Assembly (NCBI RefSeq): GCF_016808335.1
Contig: NC_053147.1
Location: 24,740,913 to 24,804,912, forward strand
Direction: 5' to 3'
Length of the DNA stretch: 64,000 nt
Source: Panicum virgatum
Lineage: Eukaryota; Streptophyta; Magnoliopsida; Poales; Poaceae
The translations under genes were made by a program, and so were the position numbers. Shown one piece after another: positions 35,684 to 46,726 of this stretch. The notes beneath the pieces are model-generated. The model saw only the letters and a program-made list of their open reading frames with translations. It made no database searches and had not been told where the DNA came from. Every line of letters begins with the position of its first letter. Position 1 is the stretch's first letter.

Positions 35684-35932
35684 ACCCTCCATCCCATAAT
35701 AAATCCCATAATAAGTGTATTTTTTTTACTTCCAGACATCATGTTTCACCATTCATCTTATTCAATTTTTTTTATATAAATTATAAAATAAATAACTTAT
35801 TATTAAAATATCTTGAGTGATTTAATAAATCATAACAAAATAAATAATATTTATTTAAATTTTTTGAATAAAATAAATGGTCAAACACGATATCTCGAAA
35901 TAAAAAAATGTATTTATTATCAGACGGAGGGT
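35684..35932. mobile_element. Stowaway-like MITE
   Basis: The left end ACCCTCCATCCCATAATAA mirrors the right end TTATTATCAGACGGAGGGT. The size of about 250 bp and the CCCTCCRTCC terminus fit Stowaway (Tc1/mariner) MITEs. The flanking TA is not clean. Confidence 0.65.
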
Positions 35933-36142
35933 GTATGCTACTACTTCTCTAATTCCCGATTCCGTCGAGATAGTACAGCAGAAAATCAGGGAGAGAGCGT
36001 AGTGAATTTCGTCCAACTTTTTCAGGATCTAAACACAGCTAGATATGTTTCCTCCTGCCAAACGAGCACCCGTGTCGGTTGACGATTCCGTGTAAGTGCA
36101 TGATTAGAGTGGTTATCATCGGCTGATGCTATCTTGAGGTCG

Positions 36143-36484
36143 TGTTTAGTTCCGTACCTTGTAAACGCAAAAAAAATTTCGACGGAATCTTACTAATTTG
36201 AAGTACTAAATGAAGATTATTTACAAAACTTTTTGCACAGATGTGTTGTAAATCGCGAGACGAATCTAATGATGCTAATTAATTTATGATTAATCAATAA
36301 TTAGCAGATGTTTACTGTAGCATCGATGTTGCAAATTATGAATTAAGTAGGCTCATTATATTCGTCTCGCGATTTACAGCTCATCTATGCAAAAAGTTTT
36401 GTAAATAGACTTCATTTAGTATTTCAAATTAGCAAGATTCATTCGCAAAATTTTACGTTTTTGTGTTTACGGGATGGGAACTAT
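36143..36484. mobile_element. TTTAGTTCC-type MITE with long inverted repeats
   Basis: The left part (TGTTTAGTTCCGTACCTTGT, then AAACGCAAAAA) mirrors the right part (TTTTTGTGTTTACGGGATGG, then GAACTA). Inner arms also pair, for example CGCGAGACGAATCTAATGA versus TTATATTCGTCTCGCG. The whole 340-bp unit is a foldback MITE. Confidence 0.75.
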
Positions 36485-37026
36485 AACAGACGTGATTCTC
36501 CTTTGCCAACAGGAACAGATGGAAGCAGGTCAGCAACAGCCGTTTAACGTTTTACTGCCTCGCGATAAGATGGGCTGGCTGGCGTACGGACGATCAGTCG
36601 ATCACAGCTCGAGGGGGCAAAAACAGCACACGTCAACACCTGGATCCAGCCAGAGGGAGAGATCAACTCCGATTTCACTCCTCCCGGCAAACGGGATCCA
36701 GCTTGCACGGCTGCGCCTCCAGCTACTGCTGGCCGCCTGGCCCTGCTCCCCCGCCCATCCCCTGCGCGGCGCAGGCACAGCTAGCAGCTGCCCTTCACCT
36801 TCTTCATCCGATCGCCACCCCTGGCGCGCGTGGACGGGCCATGGCGAAGCGTCCAGGCCCCATCCGATCGCCACCCCTCTACCACCGGCCGTCCGATCCC
36901 GCGGGGACAGTGTCGGAGCCCCGACGCGGCCACGCGGGCCTCCCGTTGTCCGGGGCGAGCCGTACCAAAGCCCAGGTTGGATCTGGTGCCGCGTCAGTGC
37001 GTCACGCCCCCTCATCTTTTCGAGGG

Positions 37027-37082
<56 letters not shown>

Positions 37083-37133
37083 TATTATAAAAGATGTTTC
37101 GACGTTTATACCACTAAAAATTTTGGTGATACC
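36485..37133. other. Intergenic with (TA)n microsatellite
   Basis: No gene is recognised in the moderately GC-rich 36540-37020 part. A (TA)n run of about 24 units lies at 37028-37074 and ends in CACACAC. Confidence 0.5.
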
Positions 37134-37494
37134 TACTCCCTCCGTCCAGTAAAGACAGCAATTTTAGGACTTGAGGAAGTAGTCAAGCACCATGCCAAAT
37201 GACCAAAATACCCCTCTAAAATTGGTCTGCACAAGTTCAGATTACAGCTCAGGTTACAGACGGTGTATAAAAATGGAATATAAAATTACAGCCATGAGTC
37301 CCTATGCTATACACATGTCAATACAAAAGGAGTGCCACAGTTTGGCCTGGAAAACTCTAGTGCTACACACGTGTCCTCAAGAAAAAAGTACAGCTTCCCT
37401 CAATGCTAATTTGTGGCTGACGTTGAAGCCCGCGCAGGTCCAAATTTGAAATGAACCAAGTCTTTTCCCGCCTATTGCCAACCAATCCCCCTCA

Positions 37495-37500
37495 TATAAG
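37495..37500 (+). promoter_or_regulatory. TATA box of the DLN-repeat ORF
   Basis: CATATAAG lies 51-56 bp upstream of the ATG at 37551, a normal core-promoter spacing, with a C/A-rich leader between. Confidence 0.55.
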
Positions 37501-37550
37501 TGCAGCACTCCCTCATACCCCATCAGCCACAACCCATTTTCATATCAGCC

Positions 37551-37988
37551 ATGCCTATTGATCTCAACGTTCTCCCAAATCAATATGGAGAGCTTTTACC
37601 TGATCTCAACATTCTTCCAGATCAATATGGAGAGCTCTTACATGATCTCAATGAAGCACCTGCACATGAACAAGAAGATGAAGATGCAATCCCTCATCTC
37701 CAGGAACATCAGATTCATGAAGATGAAGCCCCACTTCAAGATCAACATAGGGACCTCTTACTTGATCTCAACGAAGAATCTGCATATGAGGAAGAAGATG
37801 AGATCGCTCATCTCCAGGATATTCAACTTCATGAAGCTGAAGCCCATCTACAAGGTGAGCCCCTACATCTTCCTCACGACGAACTGCTTGGTATGCATGT
37901 CATTGATCTTAATGTTGATGATTTGGAGGGAAAACAAGAACATCATGAAGCTGATCTTTTTCTTTTCATTGCATCTGGACAGCAATAA
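37551..37988 (+). CDS. Small acidic DLN-repeat protein (EAR-like motifs), possibly a transposase N-terminus
   Basis: An intact 145-codon ORF starting MPIDLNVLPNQYGELL. The tripeptide D-L-N occurs five times at regular spacing (MPIDLN, LPDLN, LHDLN, LLLDLNEES, VIDLN). Two copies of DLN-x-L-P-[ND]-QYGELL are near-identical, showing recent internal duplication. The rest is very acidic and His-rich with no transmembrane or catalytic motif. L-x-L-x-L and DLN-x2-P are known EAR repression motifs that recruit TOPLESS co-repressors, so a repressor peptide is one reading. The other, which I favour slightly, is the leftover N-terminal region of a grass mariner-like transposase. It has a TATA box and no stop or frameshift, so it may be expressed. 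Confidence 0.55.
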   Translation: MPIDLNVLPNQYGELLPDLNILPDQYGELLHDLNEAPAHEQEDEDAIPHLQEHQIHEDEAPLQDQHRDLLLDLNEESAYEEEDEIAHLQDIQLHEAEAHLQGEPLHLPHDELLGMHVIDLNVDDLEGKQEHHEADLFLFIASGQQ

Positions 37989-38233
37989 GAACAAGCTCAG
38001 TTCGAATTGCTCCGTATTTACAACTAGATTCATAAACCAACTAAATATTGTGACTCACCAAGTTACATCGTGTTTTTTCGGTTTAACCTCTGTACTCTTG
38101 TGGATGGAAAGGGTGCTAACAGAGAGTAATGGAGCTGTAAAAAAATCATTATACCCTTGATGCCAAAAATTACTTAAACTCTCTTTCTCTCGATGACTAA
38201 CGGGTTCATCTTCTTCCTCACCGTTCTTTTCCT

Positions 38234-38760
38234 CTCTCCTGACTCGCACGCAGCGGAGGACCTCGGTGGTGGCGGCTCGGGCGCTCCTTCTCCTCACCCT
38301 GGACGGCAACGACGCGCGCGTCGGGCTCGTGGCGGCTCGCGGCCACGGCGCACACCAGGCTCGCCACCGTCGACGTCAACAAATGCAGCATCGGCGCGCA
38401 CCCCTCGGCCATCCCAGAGCTGGTGGGGCTCCTCCGCCGCGGCGGCCCGCGGGAGCGCCGCGAGGCGGCCACGACCCTCTACGAGCTCTGCAAGCTGCCG
38501 GAGAACCGCCGCCGTGCCGTGCGCGAGAGCGCCGCGCCCGCGCTCGCCGACTTCGCCGCCGTCGGCTCCGCCCGCGCCGTCGAGGTGCTCGGCCTCCTCG
38601 CCAAGTGCCGCGAGGGGCGCCAGCAGCTGTGCATCGAGCCGCCCGCGCTCGCCGACTTCGCCGCCGTCGGCTCCGCCCGCGCCGTCGAGGTGCTCGGCCT
38701 CCTCGCCAAGTGCCGCGAGGGGCGCCAGCAGCTGTGCATCGAGCAGGCCGTGCTCGTCCT
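38234..38760 (+). pseudogene. ARM-repeat (U-box E3 ligase type) gene fragment
   Basis: Fragments across two frames read as consecutive armadillo repeats: AARALLLLTLDGNDARVGLV, then LATVDVNKCSIGAHPSAIPE, then LVGLLRRGGPRERREAATTL, YELCKLPENRRRAVRE and ARAVEVLGLLAKCREGRQQL. This is the pattern of the C-terminal ARM domain of plant U-box ubiquitin ligases. The U-box, the first repeats and the C-terminus are missing, at least one frameshift lies near 38330, and one repeat is duplicated in tandem. It is a GC-rich island in AT-rich DNA and is probably a duplicated or transposon-carried fragment. Confidence 0.7.
38535..38744 (+). repeat. Perfect 105-bp tandem duplication within the ARM fragment
   Basis: Two adjacent 105-bp units (38535-38639 and 38640-38744) appear identical and keep the reading frame, duplicating one 35-residue segment that includes ADFAAVGSARAVEVLG. 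No differences were seen between the copies. Confidence 0.92.
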
Positions 38761-38819
38761 CAGTTCCTTCCCTCTCTGCTCTGCTCCGTCTGGCCACTCT
38801 GCTCCGGCCTCCGGCCACA

Positions 38820-39503
38820 TATGAAGGGGACTTCCAATTCAGATGCTTGGGAGATCGATCTAGTAGGGAAACTAGAAATTCAATTGCCAGGGAGCTCGAT
38901 TCGCTGGCCAATTTTGTCTCTCTGTGCTAGTTTGATTGATTTGTGAGGAAGATTTTGATTAATTTGGCAGAGAAGGCGAGGAAGCACTCCTCCAACAGCG
39001 GCCCGTCGAACCGCTGGACGATCTGCTCGAGCTTGCCGAACGGGAGAGGGATGGGGACGGGGCAGCTGTACGGGAACCAGCGCTCCAACACCGGCGGCGG
39101 CAGCACCCGTGCCACGGTTGATGCGTGCCCGCGTGGATGCCGCTCGTCTACTCGCTCGCGTCGTTCCTCTTGTTATCTGATTGGATAATACTTTTGCATT
39201 CTCAAGCAATCGAGGCCAGATGCATTTAATCCAAGCTCTTTTAGTTGTTGACTCAAATCATCGCTACTTTTTTGTGCCTCGCCGCTCGTCTCGCCGCCAT
39301 GGCCGCCCTTGCCTCGCCGCGCGCCATGGCCGCCCTCGCCGTACGCCGGCCCCGCTCGGGCTCATCCCCAGCGCCGCGGCTCGTCCCCGGCGGCGGCGGG
39401 CCTCGCCGGGCTGCGCCCGCGCCCAGCGCCGCGGCTCGTCCGGCGGCGGGGTCGGGCTCATGGGGAGGCCACGAAGGGACCAGAGAGAGGAAATGAGTTG
39501 CAG
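38820..39503. other. Mixed region with a possible minus-strand gene fragment
   Basis: On the minus strand, 39115-38970 reads ERWFPYSCPVPIPLPFGKLE and continues EQIVQRFDGPLLEE, which looks protein-like, but I cannot assign a family. A second GC-rich patch at 39290-39490 has Ala/Arg-rich frames of no recognisable kind. Both may be pieces shuffled together with the ARM fragment. Confidence 0.3.
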
Positions 39504-39827
39504 GCCGCGTTTAGTTCGCAAAAAGTTGGGCGGCAAGTTACTGTAGCACGTTTTATTGTTATTTGACAAATAATATCCAATCATAAATTAATTATGCTTA
39601 AAAGATTCATCTCGTACTAATCAGTTAGACTATGTAATTAGTTATTTTTTTCAACTACATTTAATATTTCATGCATGTGTCGAAAGATTCAATGTGACGG
39701 GTACTGTAGGAAAAATTCTAACTGTGTAATTAGTTATTTTTTTCAATTATATTTAATATTTCATGCATGTGTCGAAATATTCAATGTGACGGGTATTGTA
39801 GGAAAAATTTTGGGAACTAAACGGGCC
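39504..39827. mobile_element. TTTAGTT-type MITE with internal duplication
   Basis: The ends GGCCGCGTTTAGTTCGC (left) and GGGAACTAAACGGGCC (right) are inverted repeats. An internal segment of about 95 bp (TAATTAGTTATTTTTTTCAA through TCAATGTGACGGGTA to AGGAAAAATT) is present twice in tandem at about 39637-39720 and 39727-39810. Confidence 0.75.
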
Positions 39828-39989
39828 ACATTGGTAAGATGGTCAATTCTATACATTGGTCCCACCTGTCAGGACAAACAGACCGTTAAATTCTAACAGT
39901 AGCATGTGGACGGAATGATACAGAGGTCAAAACGAAAAAACGCGATGTTACAAAAACATCACTAAATTTTTTTAGTAATTTGTAATGAT

Positions 39990-40332
39990 GGCCTTGTTTG
40001 GTTGGTGCTAAAATTGTAGCGCGTTTGGAATAGTAACAACTTTGACCGCTAATTGCGGTGTCAAACAAAGCTAGTTTACAAAACCAACTTCAGAACCTCT
40101 GCGCTAGTGACCATAAAGAATCTAACAAGACCTTTGACCACGCGATTAGATGATGGTTACTGTAGCATCACTGTACTAAATCATCGATTAATTACCGCCA
40201 TTAGATTCGTCGCGAAAAGTTACACCCATCATAAAAAGATTTTACAAATAGACTTCATTTATTGCTTCATACATGCGAAATTCTTTTTCCAAAAAACGTG
40301 CGTACTGGGAATGTCGCTGAACCAAACAAACC
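39990..40332. mobile_element. TTTGGTT-type MITE
   Basis: The left end GGCCTTGTTTGGTTGG mirrors the right end GAACCAAACAAACC. Size (about 340 bp) and terminal sequence match the same broad grass MITE group seen at 51185. Confidence 0.65.
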
Positions 40333-40692
40333 GATATACATGTAAAAGCCTCCATCTTTTCGCCCTCCGCGCAGAGCCGCCCGTTCCCGTTCGCCCACGG
40401 CCCGCGATATTTTCTCGTCGCTCCGTCCCGGCGCCTAGCGCCAAGGCGTCGTGTCGCCAGCAGCTTTGGGCGCGGTGGGGCCTGCGCGCCGTCGCGCTCC
40501 GGGTCGGGTCGGGGGAGCGCGCGACGCACGAGCTGGTCGCATCGCACCGCCGTTTAGTAGCCAATCACGCGGCTAGTTTAGTGGTGACTTTGGTACTACT
40601 GGGCTCTTTAAGCCCTTTTCTTTCGGGGCCTCTTTTGTTTTCTTTCTTTCATTTTCTATTTCGCCAACGTATCTTATAGAAACCAGTCTGCT
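40333..40692. other. Intergenic, nothing recognised
   Basis: A GC-rich patch at 40370-40560 opens frames on both strands without a recognisable product. Confidence 0.4.
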
Positions 40693-40885
40693 GTAAAAAT
40701 TCGTGCAAAACACAATAAAAAAGTTGTCTAAATTAATAAAAAAATTTATACATGTAGATGATATGATGATACACAACCTTATAAAAATTTACAAGGTTGT
40801 GTATCATCATATAATTTGCATGTGTGATTTTTTTTAATAAATTTAGACGACTTTTTTGTCGTAATTTGCATGGGTTTTCATAGTA
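40693..40885. repeat. Near-perfect inverted repeat (hairpin-forming MITE)
   Basis: The two arms of about 90 bp pair around a short AT-rich centre at about 40780: GATGATACACAACCTT on the left faces AAGGTTGTGTATCATC on the right, and farther out AAAAAGTTGTCTAAATT faces AATTTAGACGAC-TTTTTT. Outer ends again pair (CGTGCAAAAC versus GTTTTCAT-like). No coding content. Confidence 0.8.
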
Positions 40886-42085
40886 GACTGATATCCATAG
40901 CATCCATGGCCTTCTATTTCAGCGGAGTGTTAACATGTTGGCTCTACGGCAGCCCGCGCTTCATGCACCCCACTTGCTTAGATCTAATAGATCTAAGAAA
41001 TTAAAAATGACATGATCACATGAATAGCTGCTAAGAACATCTTTTTTTCTAAAAAAAATAGCTCATGTAAGCATGTTCATTTAGCACAATAAATCTTAAA
41101 TGGACAAAGTGTGCACCATGCAAAGCCCAAGATAAGTCATAAACTTCAATCTGAGAGCAGTTGACTAGACAAAACCAATCAGCTAATCTATGATCAATTT
41201 GGGACACTTTTTATATGGTTTGAGTGATTCATTTTTCATTGATGCGCGGAATCTAATCCCACATGTTTCATGAACCAGTATCTTAGTTTAGTAGGGCGGT
41301 TTTACATTGTTTTTAACTTGCATGATATGAGTCTTGAGATTCTTTTGCTCAAAACTATATTTGATTTTGGCCAGTTATTTAACTTATGCAGCTGGATCTT
41401 CGGTTGTCCTAAAACTTTCAAAACAAAGGTGCATAAACTGAAGTATTACTTTACACCTGCAATAGACTTTATGACTAAGCGCAGAAAAAATAAGCGCAAA
41501 TTTGTTATAGTGGTGGGAAGAGAACCCAATTTGCATAAGACTAACAAGACTCAATTTGTTACAAGAAATTTGAGGAAATGTAGATAAAGAAAACTTAGAC
41601 TTTTGATGGAATAGACGCACATGATGGAATATTTTATAATAAAACTTAGAAAAATTCTAACACAAGGATTTGCCCCATAAAAATGCACCTAGAAAATCTT
41701 ATTTTTATAATGAATTCTTTTTTACAGTGGTACCATGGTAATATGTGCATTTTTGGATTTCCCCATATCCCGAAAAATGTTCATTAAAGATTAACAAACA
41801 AAAATATATACTTCTCAATGTTCTACTTCATGGAGTGTACCGCTAACATTTTTATACTTCATGGAGTACGTTGTACCACTAGCATTTTTAAAACCAATAC
41901 TAATCCTAATTTCTACTATTTGGACTTTTGGGGTGGCTTTACCCACTTCGCACGCGGTGACTGTCACCACACAAGTAGGCCGCCGGTTCACGAGCAGCGT
42001 GGCCTCCGGATCCTTAATTAAAGCGCACCCAACGCTCTCCCTTCTTTTCCTCGCGTTTGGCCGGCCGCCTCCTGCCGTCCTGCAG
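40886..42085. other. Intergenic and upstream region of the TPR gene
   Basis: No gene is recognised. Two short diverged repeats of TTCATGGAGTRYR and ACCGCTAACATTTTTATACT lie around 41826-41890. The last few hundred bases should hold the TPR gene promoter; no clear TATA box was seen. Confidence 0.45.
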
Positions 42086-42090
42086 TTGTG

Positions 42091-42115
42091 CGCTGCGCTG
42101 CGCTGCGCTGCGCTG
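42091..42115 (+). repeat. (CGCTG)5 microsatellite in the TPR gene leader
   Basis: Five pentamer units sit 95-120 bp upstream of the chosen ATG. They read as open sequence in the frame of the gene, which makes a spurious upstream start at 42088 possible. Confidence 0.9.
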
Positions 42116-42210
42116 CTATTTCCACACCTCCCCCGTGCGGTGGTGGTGGCCCAACCAGAGGTCAGCCGGGGACGCCCGCTCGAGGCCGCGTCCCCCCCAC
42201 ACCGCAGGTC

Positions 42211-43794
42211 ATGGGCTTCCAGGTCGCCGCCGTGGCACCGTCGCCGTGCGCGCGCTCCTCCGCCTCCTCGTCGCCCTCGACCTCCTCGCGACCGCTGCCC
42301 GCCTTCCTCGGCGGCGGCGGCGGCGGGTGCGCGGGGCTCGCGAGATCCCGGTCGCCGGTTAACTGGGGAGCCGGCGTAATGGTGCGGCGGCCGCTCCCCG
42401 CGCGGATGACCGCGAGGTGCGCGCTGAGCGCGAGCTTGGATGGGATGGGGCCCGGGGACGCGGAGTTTTTGAGGAAGATCGAGGAGCTCGCGGCAGCGGC
42501 GGGGTGCGGGTGGCCCGCCAGCGTGGAGCGGAGCGCGAGCAGCGTCGGGCTGCCGCTGTCGCTGCGGATGCTGAAGCGGAAGAAGCAGCAGGCGCAGCAG
42601 CAGCGGCAGGTGGTGGCGCGGCAGCCGCGGTGGGACGACGGGCTGCTGGGCTCCGCCGGGGAGTCCGTGGGCCGCGCCTTCTCCTCGATGGTGCTCATCG
42701 TGCGGGAGCTGCAGAGCTTCGCGCTGCAGCAGATGCGCGACGCGCTGCTCTGCGACGACCTGCAGGGCGTGCTGGCGCGCGTCCAGGGCGAGATGCACGC
42801 CTCCTTCGTCTGGCTCTTCCAGCACATCTTCGCCGGCACGCCGGCGCTCATGGTCTCCCTCATGCTCCTCCTCGCCAACTTCACCGTCCACTCGATGGGC
42901 CACAGCGTCGCAGCCGCGGCCGCCACCATCCCGCCCGCTCCGCCCGCCGTCGCAGTGGTCGTCGACACCCAGCGCGCCGAGCCGTCCCAACCGCGGTTCG
43001 ACGCGGCTTCGGTGAAGACGTTCTCCATCGGCAGGACGGCCTCGGTCGGCGGGAATAGCGGCGGTGGCGGCAAGGCGCCGCCCGTCGCGGGCGCTACCGG
43101 CGACGGCCGGTCGGACGAGTCCCTCTATCGACTAAGCCGCGTGGCGCCGCAGCAGCCGTCGACGCCCGCTGGTTCGGGCATCGGCGAGGCCGCGCCCGAC
43201 GCTGCGGACGCGGACGAGCAGGCCATTTGGGAAATGATGGTCACGGAGGCTTCAAGGATGCAGGCCAGCGGGCGCGCCGAGGAGCTTAGCGACCCGGATG
43301 TGCTGGGGAGCCTCGTCGCGCCGGTGGAGGCGGTGCTGGAGACGGAGGACCACGCGGAACACATTCGGACGCAGCAAAGCTACGAGCTTGCCGTCGCCGA
43401 TGAGCCGAACAATTCGCTCATCCTCGCCAACTTCGCGCAGTTCCTCTACCTCGTGCAGAACGACCACGACCGGTAGGTCCCCTTGGCTACGCTCACCAGC
43501 CGTTCGACGAATTGCCAACGCAACCGGCAACCGCGGATACTGATCAATAAGCTCTCGTTTCATCACAGGGCGGAGCACTACTTCGAGAGGGCGGTGCGCG
43601 CGGAGCCGGCGGACGCGGAGGCGCTGAGCCGATACGCGACCTTCCTGTGGAAGGCGCGGAACGACCTCGCCGGCGCGGAGGACACCTACCAGGAGGCCAT
43701 CGCGGCGAACCCCGGGAACGCCCACCACGCCGCCGCCTACGCGCACTTCCTCTGGAACACCGGAGGTGAGGACACATGCTACCCACTCGATTGA
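42211..43794 (+). CDS. Tetratricopeptide repeat (TPR) protein
   Basis: Two exons, 42211-43472 and 43569-43794, with a 96-bp GT-AG intron (CG|GTAGGT ... CACAG|GGCGG), give 495 codons. The C-terminal 110 residues contain two to three TPR units: QSYELAVADEPNNSLILANF, then AEHYFERAVRAEPADAEALS, then AEDTYQEAIAANPGNAHHAA. It ends with FLWNTGGEDTCYPLD, a tail I recall in a plant-specific family of TPR proteins. The N-terminus (about 1-60) is rich in Ser, Ala, Pro and Gly and could be a transit peptide. A hydrophobic stretch lies at about 210-232 (ALMVSLMLLLANFTVHSM). The first half is low-complexity. TPR modules mediate protein-protein contact; no partner can be named. Neighbours give no functional clue. 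I chose the ATG at 42211; M at 42379 is an alternative. Confidence 0.88.
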
Positions 43795-45617
43795 CGCGCG
43801 AACACCGGCACCGCAATGGCCGCGGATCGATCACGAACCGGCCATGCCAAAGAACAAAGAAAAGAAATAGAATTCAAGAAGTCAAGTTCTTGCAGCATGC
43901 GCGGGGGCGGCCACGCGGCGAGACGCCTAGACCACGCGACATCACACCCCATGCAGTCCCTGGCCGGGCGGTGGAGTGGACCTGACACATGATACCATCC
44001 CTTTACTTAGTTTGATTAGAAGTGTGCGTGCGTGCGTGCCGTGGGCGGTGGAGTGAGTTGTGATCCAGGAGGACATGGCGGTGGTGCTTCTTCTTCCCCC
44101 GCTCCGGGAATCCGGGCAATTGGAGCTTTTGGCCGGGATCGGGGACGACGGGCCTCTCGGGTCCCGACGAGCCTGTCGGGGCCAACCGGCGGCCGGGCGG
44201 CATGGACGGCTGTAGAATTGCGGTAGAGCACAGTGGCGTGGAGTGCGACGAGGTGGCGTCGATCATGGACGGATGTTGTGTTGAGTATTGTATAGCAGCT
44301 CGCATCCTGTAATTATGGAGTTGATGATGTGAAAAAGAAAACGAATAACTAAGTGAATAAGAAGATCGTGGTAATCCCGGTGCAATCCACCTCGGATCTC
44401 GCGTGTTTCTACCACCAATACTCCTTGGACCTGCCCCTATCATCATCGGCCATCGTAAGCTCGCTCTTCTGCTCGCGGATCTCGATCACTGATCAGCAGC
44501 ACGCCTGCACTGCAAATTCAGTAGAACGATTGCGGAAATTGACGCATGAAGCCCCTGTCTATCTATGTGATGCGGATTGCAAGAGTTCTCTTTCTCTACT
44601 ACTCGAAGCGGCCAGGCACATGCCCTGCAACGCGGGTCACAGACAGCGAGCCAGTGAGCCCGAGGCAGGACCGCAAGACTCGTAGCACGCGATCCGGCAG
44701 CGGCGCAAGCCGTGAGCACAGCTCCCCACTCCCTCCCGTGCGAGCTGTGGCCCGGGCCAGTCCACCGCACTGGAAACGGGCACCTCGTTTAGCCAGTACT
44801 CCTACAGTAGTACTACACCGGTGAGGCCACCCGTGCCGAACAATTTCAGAGCTCATCAGCACTTGACTTAACTAGACCCCTAGAGTCTTCGCCGAGCTGC
44901 CAGCAGAGGTCTCGAAAAGATAGTTACCGGATTTTCACGGGCGCTGCGTACCACAGTCGGCCTCACTGGCCGGCCGCGGCCGGAGAGGTCCAGCGCCCTC
45001 CGCCCCGGTTTGACACGGAACCTACCCGTCGCCCTCGTCCACCGATATTCCATCGCCCGGCTCCGGATCACGGGAAAGGGGACAAACCGGGGCGTGCGCG
45101 GCGACCACGGCCTTCCTCGCGGCCGCGACGCACACAGTGCGTTACACACTTCCACTGCATTTATTTTACGACGGGCTCAGACATATCCTTATCAGCGCGC
45201 CGTGATCGGGCTAACGATCGCTAACGCACCAAGAGGGCGCGTCCAAAATCCGGCATGGGGCGCGCGCGAGGCCGGCGGCGCACGGGACGGGACGGCGTGG
45301 TTTGCTCGGGGGTAAAATAATGAGGGGGTTCTGGTGGATGGCTCGGGGGCGTGCACACGGACGTCGGCACATGCCTTGCGGGGGTTTGCCGCTGGAGCTG
45401 GAGTGCTGGACCAAGTGGCAATGCGTTTCTGTATCACTGTATGGTTGCGCCAGAACCCATCGGCGGGGTCCGATGTCTCCCGTCGTGTCAGGATCAAGCC
45501 GTGATCAGAAGATGTGAGCCTGCCTGTGCTGATTGATCCATCCGGTGTGCTCCCTCAACGGACCAGCGGTCATGATCCGGAGTTGTGTCCAATAGCAAAA
45601 TGCCATGAGGCTAGTTT

Positions 45618-45656
<39 letters not shown>

Positions 45657-46610
45657 ATCGTCGAACAGTCCCCACTACCACTAGCATCTGCCATGGCTGC
45701 CATCTGTCCAAGGCTCATCGGATTACACTGTCTACCGTCAACGAGCTTGATTTCGAAAAAAAAAAGAGAGCTGGATTCTGCATGTTGGCGGCGGCGGGCA
45801 GGGCAAGGTCCAAAATACTGTATGGGGCAAAGCGAAAGGCCTCCAGGATGGCATATGCACAGCGAGGCCCGGAACAACCTCGGCCCGCAGTAGGACAGCC
45901 CAACTACCTGTTAGCCCATTTCTCTGGACCAGAAGGGAGCCCTACAGGCCTTACCAACAGCCCAACTCGAGAGCCGAAAGTACTAAAATATCCAACAACC
46001 CCTCAAAAAATAAATATACCCAACTATCATTTTTAGCTAATTATTCTTTTAATAGAAAGCAACATGTCCGTTTGTACCGAGACATATGAAGTATATCTTT
46101 TTTCCTAGACATATGAAGTATGTCTTTTTTTTTACTTTGGTGTTAAATATTACATTGTGTTTTCAACAATTATATATACGAAATTTGGCTCCTAGAAAAA
46201 TTTATTCATTTATCCACATTCAATTTATGTATTTAAAAAAGAGGGGTTGTTACTATAGAAGTATGCAATCGTCCAAAAGAATTGTTGGTTGATGATGTAA
46301 TGCTTGTTATAGAAAATAATAGATACCAACAGTGCTAGGCTTGTATGATAAATGAACAATACAGAGAGTGTTCGGAAGTTTTGTGTTAAGGAAAATAGGG
46401 AAAATCCATTTTCAATAGCATTTATTATATAAATAATATTCTTATATTTTATATGGTCACATATGCAATTCTTAGTACATCAAGTCTAAAATAAAAAACA
46501 TAAACATGAAAAAGGAACCTTTTTAGGTAAAGAATGAGTTGGAAGGTTATTCGCTAGATTAAGTATCATCCACCGGATTCTCACGGTGCCAACGGTCAAG
46601 ATGATGAAGC
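43795..46610. other. Intergenic between TPR and MYB genes, no gene recognised
   Basis: The first part should hold the TPR 3' UTR. GC-rich frames between 44000 and 45500 on both strands lack family motifs. A (CT)n tract lies at 45620-45652. The part from 46000 is AT-rich. Confidence 0.45.
45620..45652. repeat. (CT)n microsatellite
   Basis: About 16 uninterrupted CT dinucleotides. It lies about 1 kb upstream of the MYB start and could act as a GAGA-type element, though nothing in the sequence proves this. Confidence 0.95.
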
Positions 46611-46611
46611 C

Positions 46612-46626
46612 AATCTATATAAAGCC
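46612..46626 (+). promoter_or_regulatory. CCAAT and TATA boxes of the MYB gene
   Basis: CCAATCTATATAAAG lies about 100 bp upstream of the ATG at 46727, predicting a leader of about 75 bases. Confidence 0.7.
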
Positions 46627-46726
46627 TTCCCTACCTCCTTGAGATATCCCTTGGATTTCTTGCCCTCTTTACATTCTACAAAATCCTTTCAAGCTAGCAA
46701 AGGCGTTTCGATTTGGGGACAGATCT

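Larger units (their letters stand above)
37136..38116 (+). mobile_element. Probable deleted mariner-like element (Stowaway-type end)
   Basis: The left end TA|CTCCCTCCGTCCAGTAAAG is the Stowaway/plant-mariner terminus. A diverged inverse partner may be GGATGGAAAGGGTG at about 38103-38116. The enclosed ORF resembles the acidic DLN-rich N-terminal region of grass mariner-like transposases, as I recall that family; no DDE catalytic domain follows. The right boundary is uncertain. Confidence 0.4.
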
